Positions 34,101-41,937 of a DNA stretch of 43,458 bases are shown here, piece by piece. Numbering within the stretch: position 1 is the stretch's first letter; each line of letters starts with the position of its first letter. The notes below the pieces were generated by a model. The model had not been told where the DNA came from and did no database searches. It was given only the letters and a program-made list of their open reading frames with translations. Source of the DNA: an uncultured Treponema sp. (GTDB lineage Bacteria > Spirochaetota > Spirochaetia > Treponematales > Treponemataceae); NCBI GenBank assembly GCA_946410085.1, contig CAMJZA010000026.1, positions 1 to 43,458 of the forward strand. Reading direction: 5' to 3'. The position numbers were made by a program, and so were the translations under genes.

Positions 34101-34125
34101 CTAAAAGCCGTATATTTCGTATAGT
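34097..34125 (+). promoter_or_regulatory. Promoter of DUF5312-like gene overlapping upstream stop codon
   Basis: TTGACT (34097-34102) and TATAGT (34120-34125) with a 17-base spacer. The -35 box contains the stop of the metallopeptidase gene. The ATG at 34133 lies 7 bases after the -10 box, again with no ribosome site. Confidence 0.6.
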
Positions 34126-34132
34126 ATCTTTT

Positions 34133-35662
34133 ATGGCCAGCGGTAACTTTTTTCAATCCATGATAGCGTCCCTGTTCAGCGGCGGGGATGACAACGCCAT
34201 CAAGCGGAAGATGCTCAAACGGATAGCGAAAAACCTGTCGAAGACAAAGTATCATTTCTACAGGCCGTCAAATCATGAAGTTGACCCGACCTTCGCCAAA
34301 TTCTTCTATGAAATCTACAAGGCTGTTTCTCCCGCCCAGCTGATGTTTGCCAACACGACGCCGAACTCGCTCAAGCGGATCGTCATTGACCTTTCCCTTT
34401 CGGAAGAACAGAAAAAACTGGCGGAACTCCTCTCCGAAGACGAACTGAACAAGAAGGGGTCCACGATGCCCCTGCCCAAACTGGTCGAAGAAACAAAGGC
34501 AAATCTGGAAAAGTTCACTGCGGACTTTTCAAACGACAAGATTGTCAAGGCAGATGCCCTGTACACGAAACTGCTCCTCTTCAAGAACTTTACCCAGTAC
34601 GATTTCTACTTCCTGCTCAAGAAGTTCGACAGCTCCCTGAAGGAGCGGAATTTCAACGCACCGCCGAAATTCCAGCAGATTGCCGGTTCCTACATCGTCG
34701 AAGACATCAAGAACTTCGTTGCCGTCGCGTGGCCCCTGCCATCCGATGACTGGGACGACGTGTTCAAGACGATGAAGTCCCTCAAGGGGGTCGAACCCAT
34801 AACGCTCAGCACCTGGAAAAAGGTACTCCAGCGCCTCCGCTATGTCCGTGAACAGGGCATACTGGAGATGATGGTCCAGCTGATTACCGACAATCCCGCC
34901 TACAAGGAAGTCGTCAAGGGAGAGGACTACCACATACTCGACGAGTACATCTCCAACACCCGCAAGACGGTCGACGACGTTCTGAGCACCCTCAAGGAGC
35001 GCCAGACCGCAGGCAAGGTCGACAACCTGCTCAACCAGATTTTCGGCAACACGAGCATCGACGAGCTCAAGACCTATAACGACATGGTCAGCCAGGCATT
35101 CCTGAACAAGAACCTGACGGGCTTCCTCTATACGGCACCCCTCTCCTACCTCAAGCATTTCCTGCTCAACTACGTCAAGAAGGACGTGCGGGAACTGTCC
35201 GACATCCTCGTTGTCCGCGGCGAATGGACATCTCAGGCCATGTCGCAGCCGATGAGCGAGTCTTCCCACCAGCTGATGGGCCTTGCCGCCAAAATCACGG
35301 CGCTTGACGAGGACCTGACGGAATCGGGCAAATTCGGCAACAAGCTGCGCACGCTGATGCCGCGGGTAGACCGGGACAAGGAAACCCGGAACATCATGGA
35401 AATGACCCTGGGCGACGTAAACAACGAGGCCGCGCAGATTCTTTCGTCCGCAAAGCAGAACATCATCGTCTTTGACAAGAACCTCAAGATGCTCCTTGAA
35501 GATTTCGTCAAGCCGCATCCCGAGATCATCATGAACTGGCACGACCTTGACCGCTTTGCCGAAGGCAAGCTCAAGCAGAAGAGCGTGGATGTCTACAAGA
35601 AGCTCTACAACTTCATCTCTCTCCTGCAGAACTTCAATATTTCGATTACGGAAGCGGAGTAA
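34133..35662 (+). CDS. Spirochaete-type protein of unknown function (DUF5312-like)
   Basis: A 509-residue, largely helical cytoplasmic protein without signal or membrane helices. N-terminus MASGNFFQSMIASLFSGGDD, then DNAIKRKMLKRIAKNLSKTKYHFYRP. The body is rich in Lys, Leu and aromatic residues and fits the DUF5312 family that I associate with treponemes; this assignment is from memory. The start at 34133 is chosen because the promoter at 34097-34125 would begin transcription there; an upstream TTG at 34097 lies inside the -35 box. Ends before a strong bidirectional terminator. Confidence 0.7.
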   Translation: MASGNFFQSMIASLFSGGDDNAIKRKMLKRIAKNLSKTKYHFYRPSNHEVDPTFAKFFYEIYKAVSPAQLMFANTTPNSLKRIVIDLSLSEEQKKLAELLSEDELNKKGSTMPLPKLVEETKANLEKFTADFSNDKIVKADALYTKLLLFKNFTQYDFYFLLKKFDSSLKERNFNAPPKFQQIAGSYIVEDIKNFVAVAWPLPSDDWDDVFKTMKSLKGVEPITLSTWKKVLQRLRYVREQGILEMMVQLITDNPAYKEVVKGEDYHILDEYISNTRKTVDDVLSTLKERQTAGKVDNLLNQIFGNTSIDELKTYNDMVSQAFLNKNLTGFLYTAPLSYLKHFLLNYVKKDVRELSDILVVRGEWTSQAMSQPMSESSHQLMGLAAKITALDEDLTESGKFGNKLRTLMPRVDRDKETRNIMEMTLGDVNNEAAQILSSAKQNIIVFDKNLKMLLEDFVKPHPEIIMNWHDLDRFAEGKLKQKSVDVYKKLYNFISLLQNFNISITEAE

Positions 35663-35701
35663 GCGTTCAGGGTTTGCAGGAAAAAAGACTGGAAACGAAA
35701 C

Positions 35702-35732
35702 AAAAAAGACCGGCATCTGCCGGTCTTTTTTT
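35702..35732. terminator. Bidirectional terminator
   Basis: GACCGGC-ATCT-GCCGGTC with A-run before and T-run after (35702-35732). It lies between the convergent DUF5312-like and transglutaminase-fold genes and can stop transcription from both sides. Confidence 0.85.
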
Positions 35733-35839
35733 ATTGCCGGGCGGGAGGACGCACAGGCGCACGCCGCCCCCGCCCTTTTGCTGCCGGGCAGGTCAGGATG
35801 CGGCACATGCCGCAGCCCGACACCATGCATTACGGAGTC

Positions 35840-37390
35840 CTACTTTACCTGATAGACCCAGAGGCCCTCGTAGTGGTGGCTGTCCTTTGATCCGAAGACA
35901 CTGACCGAAGCCGGTGCCTTCGTGTCATCCTTCGCCGCCAGGTCGGCCCCGAGCGTAAAGTCCCCCCGGAACACGCCGTCGGGCCCCTTCTCCAGCTTCT
36001 TGAGCTCGCCGCCGTCCGCAGACACGGCAATGGAATTATAGTCCCCGGAGACAACCTCAAAGTGCAGCTTCGCACCGAGCTTGAGGGAACCGGTCACCGG
36101 CGAAACCAGGCTGGTATTCTTGCAGAGCGTGTATTCCGTGTAGGCAGTCGGGAAACGGATGACGTTGCCGCCGAATCCGGCATACACCCCGTCGCTCCGT
36201 ATGTCGAAGCGGAGGATTTCTTCCATTGAAGTTGACGAAAGCTTGAGCAGGCGGAAAATCTTCTTCACGTTCTCGTTGCGCTCCTCGTCAAAGAGGTCCT
36301 CACGCAGGTAGTAGCGCCGGTTATAGGCGACCTTAAAGTAGGAGTCCGTCAGGCTTTTCAGCTCTGCCTTCGTAACGGCCCCCGATGCAGCGAGCTTTTT
36401 GGCCGCCGGCAGGATCTTTCCGTCAAACTCCGAGTCAGAGAAGAACCAGGGATAGGTCTCCTCGTCGGCACGGCAGGCATAGATAAAGGCCTGGTATTCC
36501 TTTGAAGTCGGCACGTCAAAGAGGAGCGAAAGCCGGTCACCCGACCTGCTCAGCCAGGTTGCATTCGGCACCTTGACCATCGTCATCTTCTCGCAGACCC
36601 CGCCCTGCACGGACACGTTGGAGTCCGCCAGCGTAAAGTCGTACTGCACGGGTCCGGTCAGCGTCGTCCGGTAGGCAGGCATGTTCCCTTCAAAGCGGAA
36701 GCCGTACTCAAAGAACACGCCCGGCACATAGGGTTCCGCCTTGAACTGCTCCTTCGAGCGTATCCTGGCACTGTCAACGTACTGGAAGGACGCATCCTCC
36801 GGCAGGTGCGAATACAGGAAGTTCTCGGGCTCAAGGAAGAACCACTGGGCGGAATAGCGCTTCACGAACGTCCGCTGCTCGAGGGAACCGGTGTCCAGGG
36901 TAACATCGACCAGCTTCCAGCTGTTGCCGATCTTAACCGCATTCCAGACGTGGTTCGGATCGTCGGGAATCGAATCCCCGTAGCCGAAGCCCTTGAAAAA
37001 GCCCTTGACCGCAACGCTTTCAATCCCCGCAAGCGAGCACATCCTGTTGAACAGGTCAACATAGCCGGGAGCAAGCGCCTTACCCGCCTTCAGCACCGAT
37101 TCCCAGTCCTGCTTTTTCACCTTGCCGGAAAAATACATGTCGGCATCGTAGGCAATGCTGTCGCAGATCCAGTCATGCAGGACGCGGGCCTTCAGGCCGT
37201 CGTCCGCCAGACCGTCCGTCAGGTTCGTCACCAGGGCGGCAAGGTTCTTCTTCGGATTCTGCGTCACGCCGGAAGCTATGTCGCCGGGAACATTCCTGAC
37301 GCGGGCGTTCATCATGTCACGGGCAAAAGCCGTGCCCGAAAGGAGTGCCGCCGCAAGCAGGCACAAAAAAATCTTGCTGGTGTGTTTCAT
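35840..37390 (-). CDS. Secreted transglutaminase-fold protein lacking the catalytic Cys
   Basis: A 516-residue protein with a signal peptide (IFLCLLAAALLSGTAFA, cleavage after about residue 23). Residues 65-165 form a transglutaminase-like core of the kyphoscoliosis-peptidase kind: RVLHDWICDSIAYDADMY, then KALAPGYVDLFNRMCSLAGI, then NHVWNAVKIGNSWKLVDVT. The catalytic His (147) and Asp (162) are present, but the position of the nucleophile in the usual G-V-C-x-G-Y is A-L-A-P-G-Y, so Cys is Ala 107. It is probably a binding pseudoenzyme outside the cell. The C-terminal half is unknown, beta-rich in parts. Start at 37390 follows AGGAG. Confidence 0.75.
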   Translation of the reverse strand: MKHTSKIFLCLLAAALLSGTAFARDMMNARVRNVPGDIASGVTQNPKKNLAALVTNLTDGLADDGLKARVLHDWICDSIAYDADMYFSGKVKKQDWESVLKAGKALAPGYVDLFNRMCSLAGIESVAVKGFFKGFGYGDSIPDDPNHVWNAVKIGNSWKLVDVTLDTGSLEQRTFVKRYSAQWFFLEPENFLYSHLPEDASFQYVDSARIRSKEQFKAEPYVPGVFFEYGFRFEGNMPAYRTTLTGPVQYDFTLADSNVSVQGGVCEKMTMVKVPNATWLSRSGDRLSLLFDVPTSKEYQAFIYACRADEETYPWFFSDSEFDGKILPAAKKLAASGAVTKAELKSLTDSYFKVAYNRRYYLREDLFDEERNENVKKIFRLLKLSSTSMEEILRFDIRSDGVYAGFGGNVIRFPTAYTEYTLCKNTSLVSPVTGSLKLGAKLHFEVVSGDYNSIAVSADGGELKKLEKGPDGVFRGDFTLGADLAAKDDTKAPASVSVFGSKDSHHYEGLWVYQVK

Positions 37391-37608
37391 TGTATCTCCT
37401 GTCATCGTATTCATGCCGATGTTTTCCGAAGATAAACAACAAAAGAAGGGAAAGGTTAAAGGCAGGGAAAGCAGGCCGTCCGGGAAAAGACCGCCGGAAA
37501 AAGAAAAAGCTCAGATAATCCCTGTCACCACCAGAAACTAAATACCGTTGCTTCGTTCCCGATCTGGCGGGGTTTTCTAGCACCAGCGTGCAGAGCATCT
37601 GAGCAAGC

Positions 37609-37694
37609 GGAAAGATGGGGATTCGAACCCCAGATAGGATTGCTCCTATGCATCCCTTCCAAGGATGTACCTTAAACCACTCGGACATCTTTCC
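37609..37694 (-). tRNA. tRNA-Ser (GGA)
   Basis: An 86-base class II tRNA: acceptor GGAAAGA pairs with TCTTTCC, long variable arm (CATAGGAGCAATCCTATC region), T-loop GGTTCGAATCC. The anticodon loop CTTGGAAG gives GGA. CCA is not encoded. Last gene of the cluster. Confidence 0.93.
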
Positions 37695-37804
37695 AAAAAT
37701 AAAAAAAGGTTTTTTGAACTATCAGCCGGACAGCGGAACACCGCTTCGGGCATCCCGCTTCACTGACTTGACTGGAAAAACGCAGGATTCTTTCCATCGC
37801 TGCG

Positions 37805-37826
37805 GCTCTGGAAAGAGGGGGATTCG
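37805..37826. repeat. Partial copy of the tRNA-Ser(CGA) 3' end
   Basis: Twenty-two bases starting GCTCTGGAAAGAGGGGGATT match the 3' end of the tRNA-Ser gene plus five flanking bases at 37906-37927 with one mismatch. The copy lies about 100 bases beyond the tRNA end. It may be a relic of a tRNA duplication or of site-specific integration. Confidence 0.6.
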
Positions 37827-37910
37827 CGCCCAGCTTCGTTCAGACGCTACGCACTGCTCGCGTCCTCGCTCGCTTCGAATCCCTTATCCCTTTTCCTCCG
37901 CTCACGCTCC

Positions 37911-37996
37911 GGAAAGAGGGGGATTCGAACCCCCGAAACCCTAACGGGTTTAACGGTTTTCGAGACCGCCCGATTCGACCGCTCTCGCATCTTTCC
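37911..37996 (-). tRNA. tRNA-Ser (CGA)
   Basis: An 86-base class II tRNA with acceptor GGAAAGA/TCTTTCC, anticodon stem CGGT...ACCG around loop CTCGAAA, giving CGA, and a long variable arm (TTAAACCCGTTAGGGTTTC). CCA is not encoded. Confidence 0.93.
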
Positions 37997-38028
37997 AAGT
38001 CAAACAATCCAAAAACCTAATTTTTAGC

Positions 38029-38101
38029 GAGACTGGGCGGGTTCGAACCGCCAACCTTCGGCTCCGCAGGCCAACACTCTATCCAGTTGAGCCACAGTCT
38101 C
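38029..38101 (-). tRNA. tRNA-Arg (GCG)
   Basis: A 73-base tRNA: acceptor GAGACTG with CAGTCTC, D-arm GGCTCAACTGGATAGAG, anticodon loop CTGCGGA giving GCG (reads CGC, CGU), T-arm GGCGGTTCGAACCCGCC. The only non-serine tRNA of the group. Confidence 0.9.
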
Positions 38102-38157
38102 AAAAATTTTCAGCCACAGCGTCCGTTCCGTTGCCGAAACAGCCGTTCTGACTTAGC

Positions 38158-38241
38158 GGAGGCGACAGGGGTTGAACCTGCCCGGCCCGTTAGGAACCGA
38201 CGGTTTAGCAAACCGTTGTATTACCGCTCTACCACGCCTCC
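38158..38241 (-). tRNA. tRNA-Ser (GCT)
   Basis: An 84-base class II tRNA. The anticodon stem ACGGT...ACCGT surrounds TTGCTAA, giving GCT for AGC/AGU. Acceptor GGAGGCG pairs with CGCCTCC; T-loop GGTTCAACCCC. Confidence 0.93.
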
Positions 38242-38259
38242 AAAACCCTTAACGGGTCC

Positions 38260-38344
38260 GGAGCGAGAGGGATTTGAACCCCCGATACCAAAGAGGTATA
38301 ACGGTTTTCAAGACCGCCGCGTTCGACCGCTCTGCCATCGCTCC
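38260..38344 (-). tRNA. tRNA-Ser (TGA)
   Basis: An 85-base class II tRNA with anticodon loop CTTGAAA, giving TGA for UCA and related codons. Acceptor GGAGCGA, long variable arm (TTATACCTCTTTGGTATC). First gene of the cluster after the promoter at 38361-38390. Confidence 0.93.
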
Positions 38345-38360
38345 ATTGAATTGCAGTATG

Positions 38361-38390
38361 ATTTTATCGCATTTTGCCCGTATATGTCAA
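38361..38390 (-). promoter_or_regulatory. Promoter of the tRNA cluster
   Basis: On the minus strand TTGACA (38385-38390) and TAAAAT (38361-38366), spacer 18, some 17 bases before tRNA-Ser(TGA). The five tRNA genes have no other comparable promoter between them, so they probably form one transcript. Confidence 0.65.
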
Positions 38391-38392
38391 GA

Positions 38393-38414
38393 GCCGGAGA
38401 AAGATTTTTCCGGC
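38393..38414. other. Hairpin between divergent tRNA and intI promoters
   Basis: GCCGGAGAAA pairs with TTTTTCCGGC with one G-T pair. The rest of 38415-38615 shows no gene or motif that I can support. Confidence 0.4.
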
Positions 38415-38615
38415 AAAACAGCTGCAAAAGTCCCCGCAGCTGTATTCCGCGGCCTCGTTGAAAAAGCTCTGCCCTCTTTCCGCCTGCCCCCTGCCAGCCG
38501 CATACAGGGGACAAAAGGCGTAAGCGGTTGCATGATGCGGCTGTTCGGCACTCGCATAACGGCCGTTCGGCTCGTCCAGAATCAGCCGTGTTTTGCCCCG
38601 TACTCCTTCCTCCCC

Positions 38616-38645
38616 TTGACAAGCGGGGGAGACAGCTCTTAGAAT
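38616..38645 (+). promoter_or_regulatory. Promoter of the integrase gene
   Basis: TTGACA (38616-38621) and TAGAAT (38640-38645), spacer 18. The distance to the intI start is 120 bases. A 49-codon open frame starts at an ATG (38650) five bases after the -10 box and overlaps the start of intI in another frame. No LexA-type site that I recognise is present. Confidence 0.6.
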
Positions 38646-38765
38646 TCTCATGACAGCCGGATGCTGGGTGTCCGTGAAGTGCGTTAGGTACGCGGTCAGC
38701 CGCATCGTCCGTTCCCCTTCCTTTTTTAACGGCGCGGGCCGCGAAGGGAGGAACTATGCCCGGAG

Positions 38766-39716
38766 GTGCATGATCTGCAGAAAATCAGGGAGCAGCTGAA
38801 AGTCAGGAACTACAGCGAGCGGACGGCCGCCAGTTATGAAAAATGGATTTCGATCTTCCTTGAAGCACAGGGATGCAGCCCGGATTTGCTGGAACAGCAG
38901 CATATAAACAGCTTCCTCACGGACCTTGCCGTTCGCAGGCATGTCAGCCCCTCCACTCAGAATCAGGCTCTGGCAGCCCTACTCTTCTATTTCCGCTTTG
39001 TCAGGCAGCTGTCTCCCAGTGATTTTTCATCCGTAATCCACGCCAAGAAAAAGCCCCGCATCCCCGTAGTGTTCAGCAGGGAAGAAGTCGGCAAGGTGAT
39101 AGAGAAGCTTGACGGAAACAAAAAGTTGATTGCGAAGCTCCTGTACGGGACGGGAATGCGGCTGAACGAAGCCCTGTCACTCAGGATACTGGACCTGGAC
39201 TTTGACCGGGACGAGATCATCATACGGCACGGCAAGGGCGACAAGGACCGCCACGTGATGCTGCCGCAGAAGCTTGTCCCGGAACTGAAAGCGCACATCG
39301 AACAGGTCAGGAAGCTGCACGAGAAGGACCTGTCCGAGGGCTGGGGCGAAGCAAACCTTCCGAATGTGCTGGCTGCGAAATATCCTTCGGGATGCCGGGA
39401 ATTCAAATGGCAGTGGCTGTTCCCGCAGAAGAACCGCTGGGTCAACTCCGTTACCGGCGAACAGGGACGCTACCACATGGACGAGTCCCTCATGCAGCGC
39501 TCCGTCAAGCAGGCCGTGCTGGAGTCCGGCATAAACAAGAACGCCAGCTGCCATACCTTCCGCCATTCCTTCGCGACCCATCTGCTGGAGGCCGGTTACG
39601 ACATCTGCACCATACAGGAACTGCTCGGACACAGCGATGTTAAGACAACTCAAATTTATACCCACGTCCTGAACCGGGGTGCCGGTGGCGTGATAAGCCC
39701 CTTGGACAGGATGTAA
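38766..39716 (+). CDS. intI: Integron integrase IntI
   Basis: A 316-residue tyrosine recombinase. Core-binding domain in residues 1-90 (NYSERTAASYEKWI), catalytic domain with R132 (TGMRLNEAL), K157, H263 and R266 (CHTFRHSFATHL), H289 (LGHSDV) and nucleophile Y298 (QIYTHVLNRG). Between them lies the extra helix that marks IntI (NLPNVLAAKYPSGCREFKWQ, about 198-217), which is needed for attC binding. Start is GTG at 38766; a GGGAGG is 14 bases upstream and a five-codon ATG frame (38756-38773) overlaps it. Unlike most integrons, the cassettes lie downstream of the gene and on the same strand, as in Treponema denticola. Confidence 0.95.
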   Translation: MHDLQKIREQLKVRNYSERTAASYEKWISIFLEAQGCSPDLLEQQHINSFLTDLAVRRHVSPSTQNQALAALLFYFRFVRQLSPSDFSSVIHAKKKPRIPVVFSREEVGKVIEKLDGNKKLIAKLLYGTGMRLNEALSLRILDLDFDRDEIIIRHGKGDKDRHVMLPQKLVPELKAHIEQVRKLHEKDLSEGWGEANLPNVLAAKYPSGCREFKWQWLFPQKNRWVNSVTGEQGRYHMDESLMQRSVKQAVLESGINKNASCHTFRHSFATHLLEAGYDICTIQELLGHSDVKTTQIYTHVLNRGAGGVISPLDRM

Positions 39717-39989
39717 GCAGGAGAGCAGTGGTTGCAGGCTGGCAGCGGCCCTCGGGTCGTGCGGCCGCCGGTGCCGGCCGGGAGCGATGGCAACAGGGCA
39801 GGAATATCCGGCAACGTGAGAGGACCGGGACGGGAATTCAGGACGCATGGCCAAGGTATGACCGCCAGCTACAGGCCCGGGAGGAGACGAGCCTATTCCT
39901 CTTATTCCACCGGGCAGATTATACGGATACGGATAAGAGCTTGCACCAGATGGTGATTTTGTGCTACCATAAGCAAATAAACGCAAAAA

Positions 39990-40059
39990 TTCGGGTGTTA
40001 CGCCGACACAGAATGCAACATAACACATTTATACAGGATACGGAGAAAACTTGTTATAC
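39990..40059 (+). other. Candidate attI region
   Basis: Between intI and the first cassette (39717-40095 has no convincing gene) lies a stretch with integrase-core-like motifs: GTGTTACGCC near 39995, ACATAAC near 40018 and GTTATAC at 40053-40059. GTTATAC fits the position of the insertion core, since cassette-like AT-rich DNA and a cassette-type hairpin follow at once. The remaining upstream part is GC-rich chromosomal sequence. Confidence 0.5.
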
Positions 40060-40061
40060 GG

Positions 40062-40078
40062 GCGGCTTATTGAGCCGC
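40062..40078 (+). other. Hairpin at 5' end of cassette 1
   Basis: GCGGCT-TATTG-AGCCGC forms a perfect 6-base stem starting 4 bases after the core GTTATAC and followed by TAGTT. The other two cassette starts have a hairpin in the same place with a different stem sequence. Confidence 0.7.
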
Positions 40079-40095
40079 TAGTTGGAGAAGAAAAG

Positions 40096-41064
40096 ATGCT
40101 TACATTTTTTGATTTTGCAGAAAAAGTTTTGGAGAATTCATCAATACCATTAAGTTTTCAAGATATATGGAAAAATGGTGTTGATATGGGATTGGATAAA
40201 AGCTTATCAACAACAGGAAAAACTCCATGGCAGACATTAGGAGCAAGACTTTTTGTTGATGTAAGAGACAATGAGAGTACAAAATTTGTAAAAATTGGAA
40301 AAAGACCAGCACGTTTTTTCTTAAAATCTAAAATGTCAACTCTTTCCCAAGAGTTTATAAACAATATTGATAAAGAAGAAAATATCATTGTCAAAAATGT
40401 GAAGACATCTTATACAGAAAGAGAATTGCATCCACTTCTTACCTATTTTGCTTATTCAAATGCGTCATTCAATAATGGCAAAGCAATTATGACGAAAACG
40501 ATTTTTCATGAAAAATCAAAAAAGGATGGATTAAACGAATGGATTCATCCTGACCTTGTTGGAGTTTATATTCCGATTGAAGAATGGAAAGATGAAATTA
40601 TCGAATTGAATAAAATCAGTTCCTCAAACGCAATACAGTTGCTTTCATTTGAAATGAAAAAAGAAATAAATCGTTCAAATTACAGAGAATACTTCTTTCA
40701 AGCCGTATCAAATTCTTCCTGGGCAAATGAAGGTTATTTAGTTGCTGCAAAAATTGTTGATGATGATGAACTTATGAATGAATTGGAAAGATTGTCTGCC
40801 TCGTTTGGAATCGGCTTAATAAAACTTGATTTAGACGATATTGATTCATCTTCAGTTATTTTTCATGCAAATAAAAAATCTGAACTCGATTGGGAAACAA
40901 TGAACAAGCTCTGTGAAATTAACTCAGACTTCCAGAAATTTCTCCAAGATGTAAAAATTGATTTTGATTCCAAAAGAATTCATAAATCTGAATACGATAC
41001 AGTTCTGAAAGATCCCGATGTATATATTCAGAAAATAATGAAAAAAGATTCCACTCAAAGTTAA
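40096..41064 (+). CDS. HARE-HTH protein, COG2958/HrgA-like
   Basis: A 322-residue cassette gene. Residues 1-75 form a HARE-type winged helix (MLTFFDFAEKVLENS, then LSTTGKTPWQTLGARLFVDV, and FVKIGKRPARFFL), found in DNA-modification and restriction contexts. The rest (HPLLTYFAYSNASFNNGKAI, WIHPDLVGVYIP, LLSFEMKKEINRSNYREYFFQAVSNSSWANEGYLV) resembles the COG2958 family, to which Helicobacter HrgA belongs; that region may be nuclease-like (FEMKKE). Start 40096 follows GGAG. Strongly AT-rich compared with the chromosome. Function unknown; a defence role is plausible. Confidence 0.7.
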   Translation: MLTFFDFAEKVLENSSIPLSFQDIWKNGVDMGLDKSLSTTGKTPWQTLGARLFVDVRDNESTKFVKIGKRPARFFLKSKMSTLSQEFINNIDKEENIIVKNVKTSYTERELHPLLTYFAYSNASFNNGKAIMTKTIFHEKSKKDGLNEWIHPDLVGVYIPIEEWKDEIIELNKISSSNAIQLLSFEMKKEINRSNYREYFFQAVSNSSWANEGYLVAAKIVDDDELMNELERLSASFGIGLIKLDLDDIDSSSVIFHANKKSELDWETMNKLCEINSDFQKFLQDVKIDFDSKRIHKSEYDTVLKDPDVYIQKIMKKDSTQS

Positions 41065-41082
41065 TATTTTTACTTAAAATCC

Positions 41083-41088
41083 TATAAT
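41083..41088 (+). promoter_or_regulatory. Possible -10 box before macrodomain gene
   Basis: TATAAT in the 45-base gap between the two cassette-1 genes; no clear -35. AGAGGTGAT follows as ribosome site. Confidence 0.3.
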
Positions 41089-41109
41089 TATTAAAAGAGG
41101 TGATTTTAA

Positions 41110-41754
41110 ATGAATGACACAAAAAATATTGATTGGAATATGGTAAATGCCATTGGGCGGGCTTTTGGTGAAGATAATGAAAGAATGTTAAGAAACAAAA
41201 CCTATATTTTAATCGAAGATGCTGGAATTTTAGACATTCCTGCTGACGCAATTGTAAATGCTGCTAATTCAGCATTGCAAGAAGGTGGCGGAGTCTGTGG
41301 AATAATTTTTAGAAGGGCAGGCTCAGAAGAACTTCAAAAAGCCTGTGAGAAAATTGGACATTGTGATGAAGGCTCTGCTGTAATAACACCTGCATTTAAT
41401 TGCCCTGCAAAGTTTATAATCCATGCAGTTGGACCTCATTGGATTGATGGAATGCATGGCGAAAAAGATAAACTTTATGGAGCTTATAAAAAATCTTTAG
41501 AGCTTTGCAAAGAGAATGATTTACATTCTGTTGTATTTCCTTTAATTTCCGCTGGTATATTTGGTTATCCAATTTATGATGCATGGTGCCAGGCAATTTA
41601 TGCCTGCAAGAATTTTATAAATTCAAACCCTGATTTTAAAATACATATAATTTTCACAATTCCAACAAATCCAAAAGTTGACCGAGATGGTAAAAAGAAA
41701 TTTGATACAGGAAATGAAGTTTTAGGTAAAGAATCACCTAATATAAAATTTTAA
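41110..41754 (+). CDS. Macrodomain protein (ADP-ribose binding)
   Basis: A 214-residue protein. A macrodomain spans about residues 33-185: DIPADAIVNAANSALQEGGGVCGIIFRRAG contains the NAANxxLxxGGGV-type motif for ADP-ribose, and later VVFPLISAGIFGYP gives the second loop. Such proteins bind or remove ADP-ribose from targets. It lies 45 bases after the HrgA-like gene with no attC between them, so both appear to share one cassette. The first 30 residues (NIDWNMVNAIGRAFGEDN) are an extra helical start. Confidence 0.85.
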   Translation: MNDTKNIDWNMVNAIGRAFGEDNERMLRNKTYILIEDAGILDIPADAIVNAANSALQEGGGVCGIIFRRAGSEELQKACEKIGHCDEGSAVITPAFNCPAKFIIHAVGPHWIDGMHGEKDKLYGAYKKSLELCKENDLHSVVFPLISAGIFGYPIYDAWCQAIYACKNFINSNPDFKIHIIFTIPTNPKVDRDGKKKFDTGNEVLGKESPNIKF

Positions 41755-41763
41755 TAAGGAATA

Positions 41764-41797
41764 TTTTTTTTAATCGAGGCAAACTCGATTAAAAAAA
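41764..41797. other. AT-rich palindrome after macrodomain gene
   Basis: TTTAATCGAG-GCAAA-CTCGATTAAA with T on the left and A on the right arm. The stem is long but lacks a downstream T-run. The rest of 41755-41937 contains smaller hairpins (GCGAC..GTCGC, AAGAAGC..GCTTCTT) and no gene. Confidence 0.5.
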
Positions 41798-41937
41798 TTA
41801 ATTGAACTTTTGAACAACTCAAGAAAGCGGTAGTACGCGACTTTCGTCGCTTGAAAAAATAAATTTTCAACAAAGAAGCGTTGCTTCTTTAAATAAAAAT
41901 ATGGAGAAAATTTGTTTACGGTGAAGTAATCTTTATC

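Noticed and set aside
38346..38765. LexA-type operator in front of intI
   Set aside because: No palindrome of the known LexA consensus types is visible; spirochaete LexA sites are not well known, so SOS control stays open.
39728..40081. Frames of 74-117 codons between intI and the first cassette
   Set aside because: No ribosome site, odd composition (Arg/Gly-rich), and they cross the presumed attI junction.
41065..41109. attC between the HrgA-like and macrodomain genes
   Set aside because: The 45 bases contain no complementary core pair and no hairpin.
41764..41797. Terminator after the macrodomain gene
   Set aside because: The palindrome has the T-run before and the A-run after the stem on both strands, so it does not have terminator form; kept only as a hairpin.
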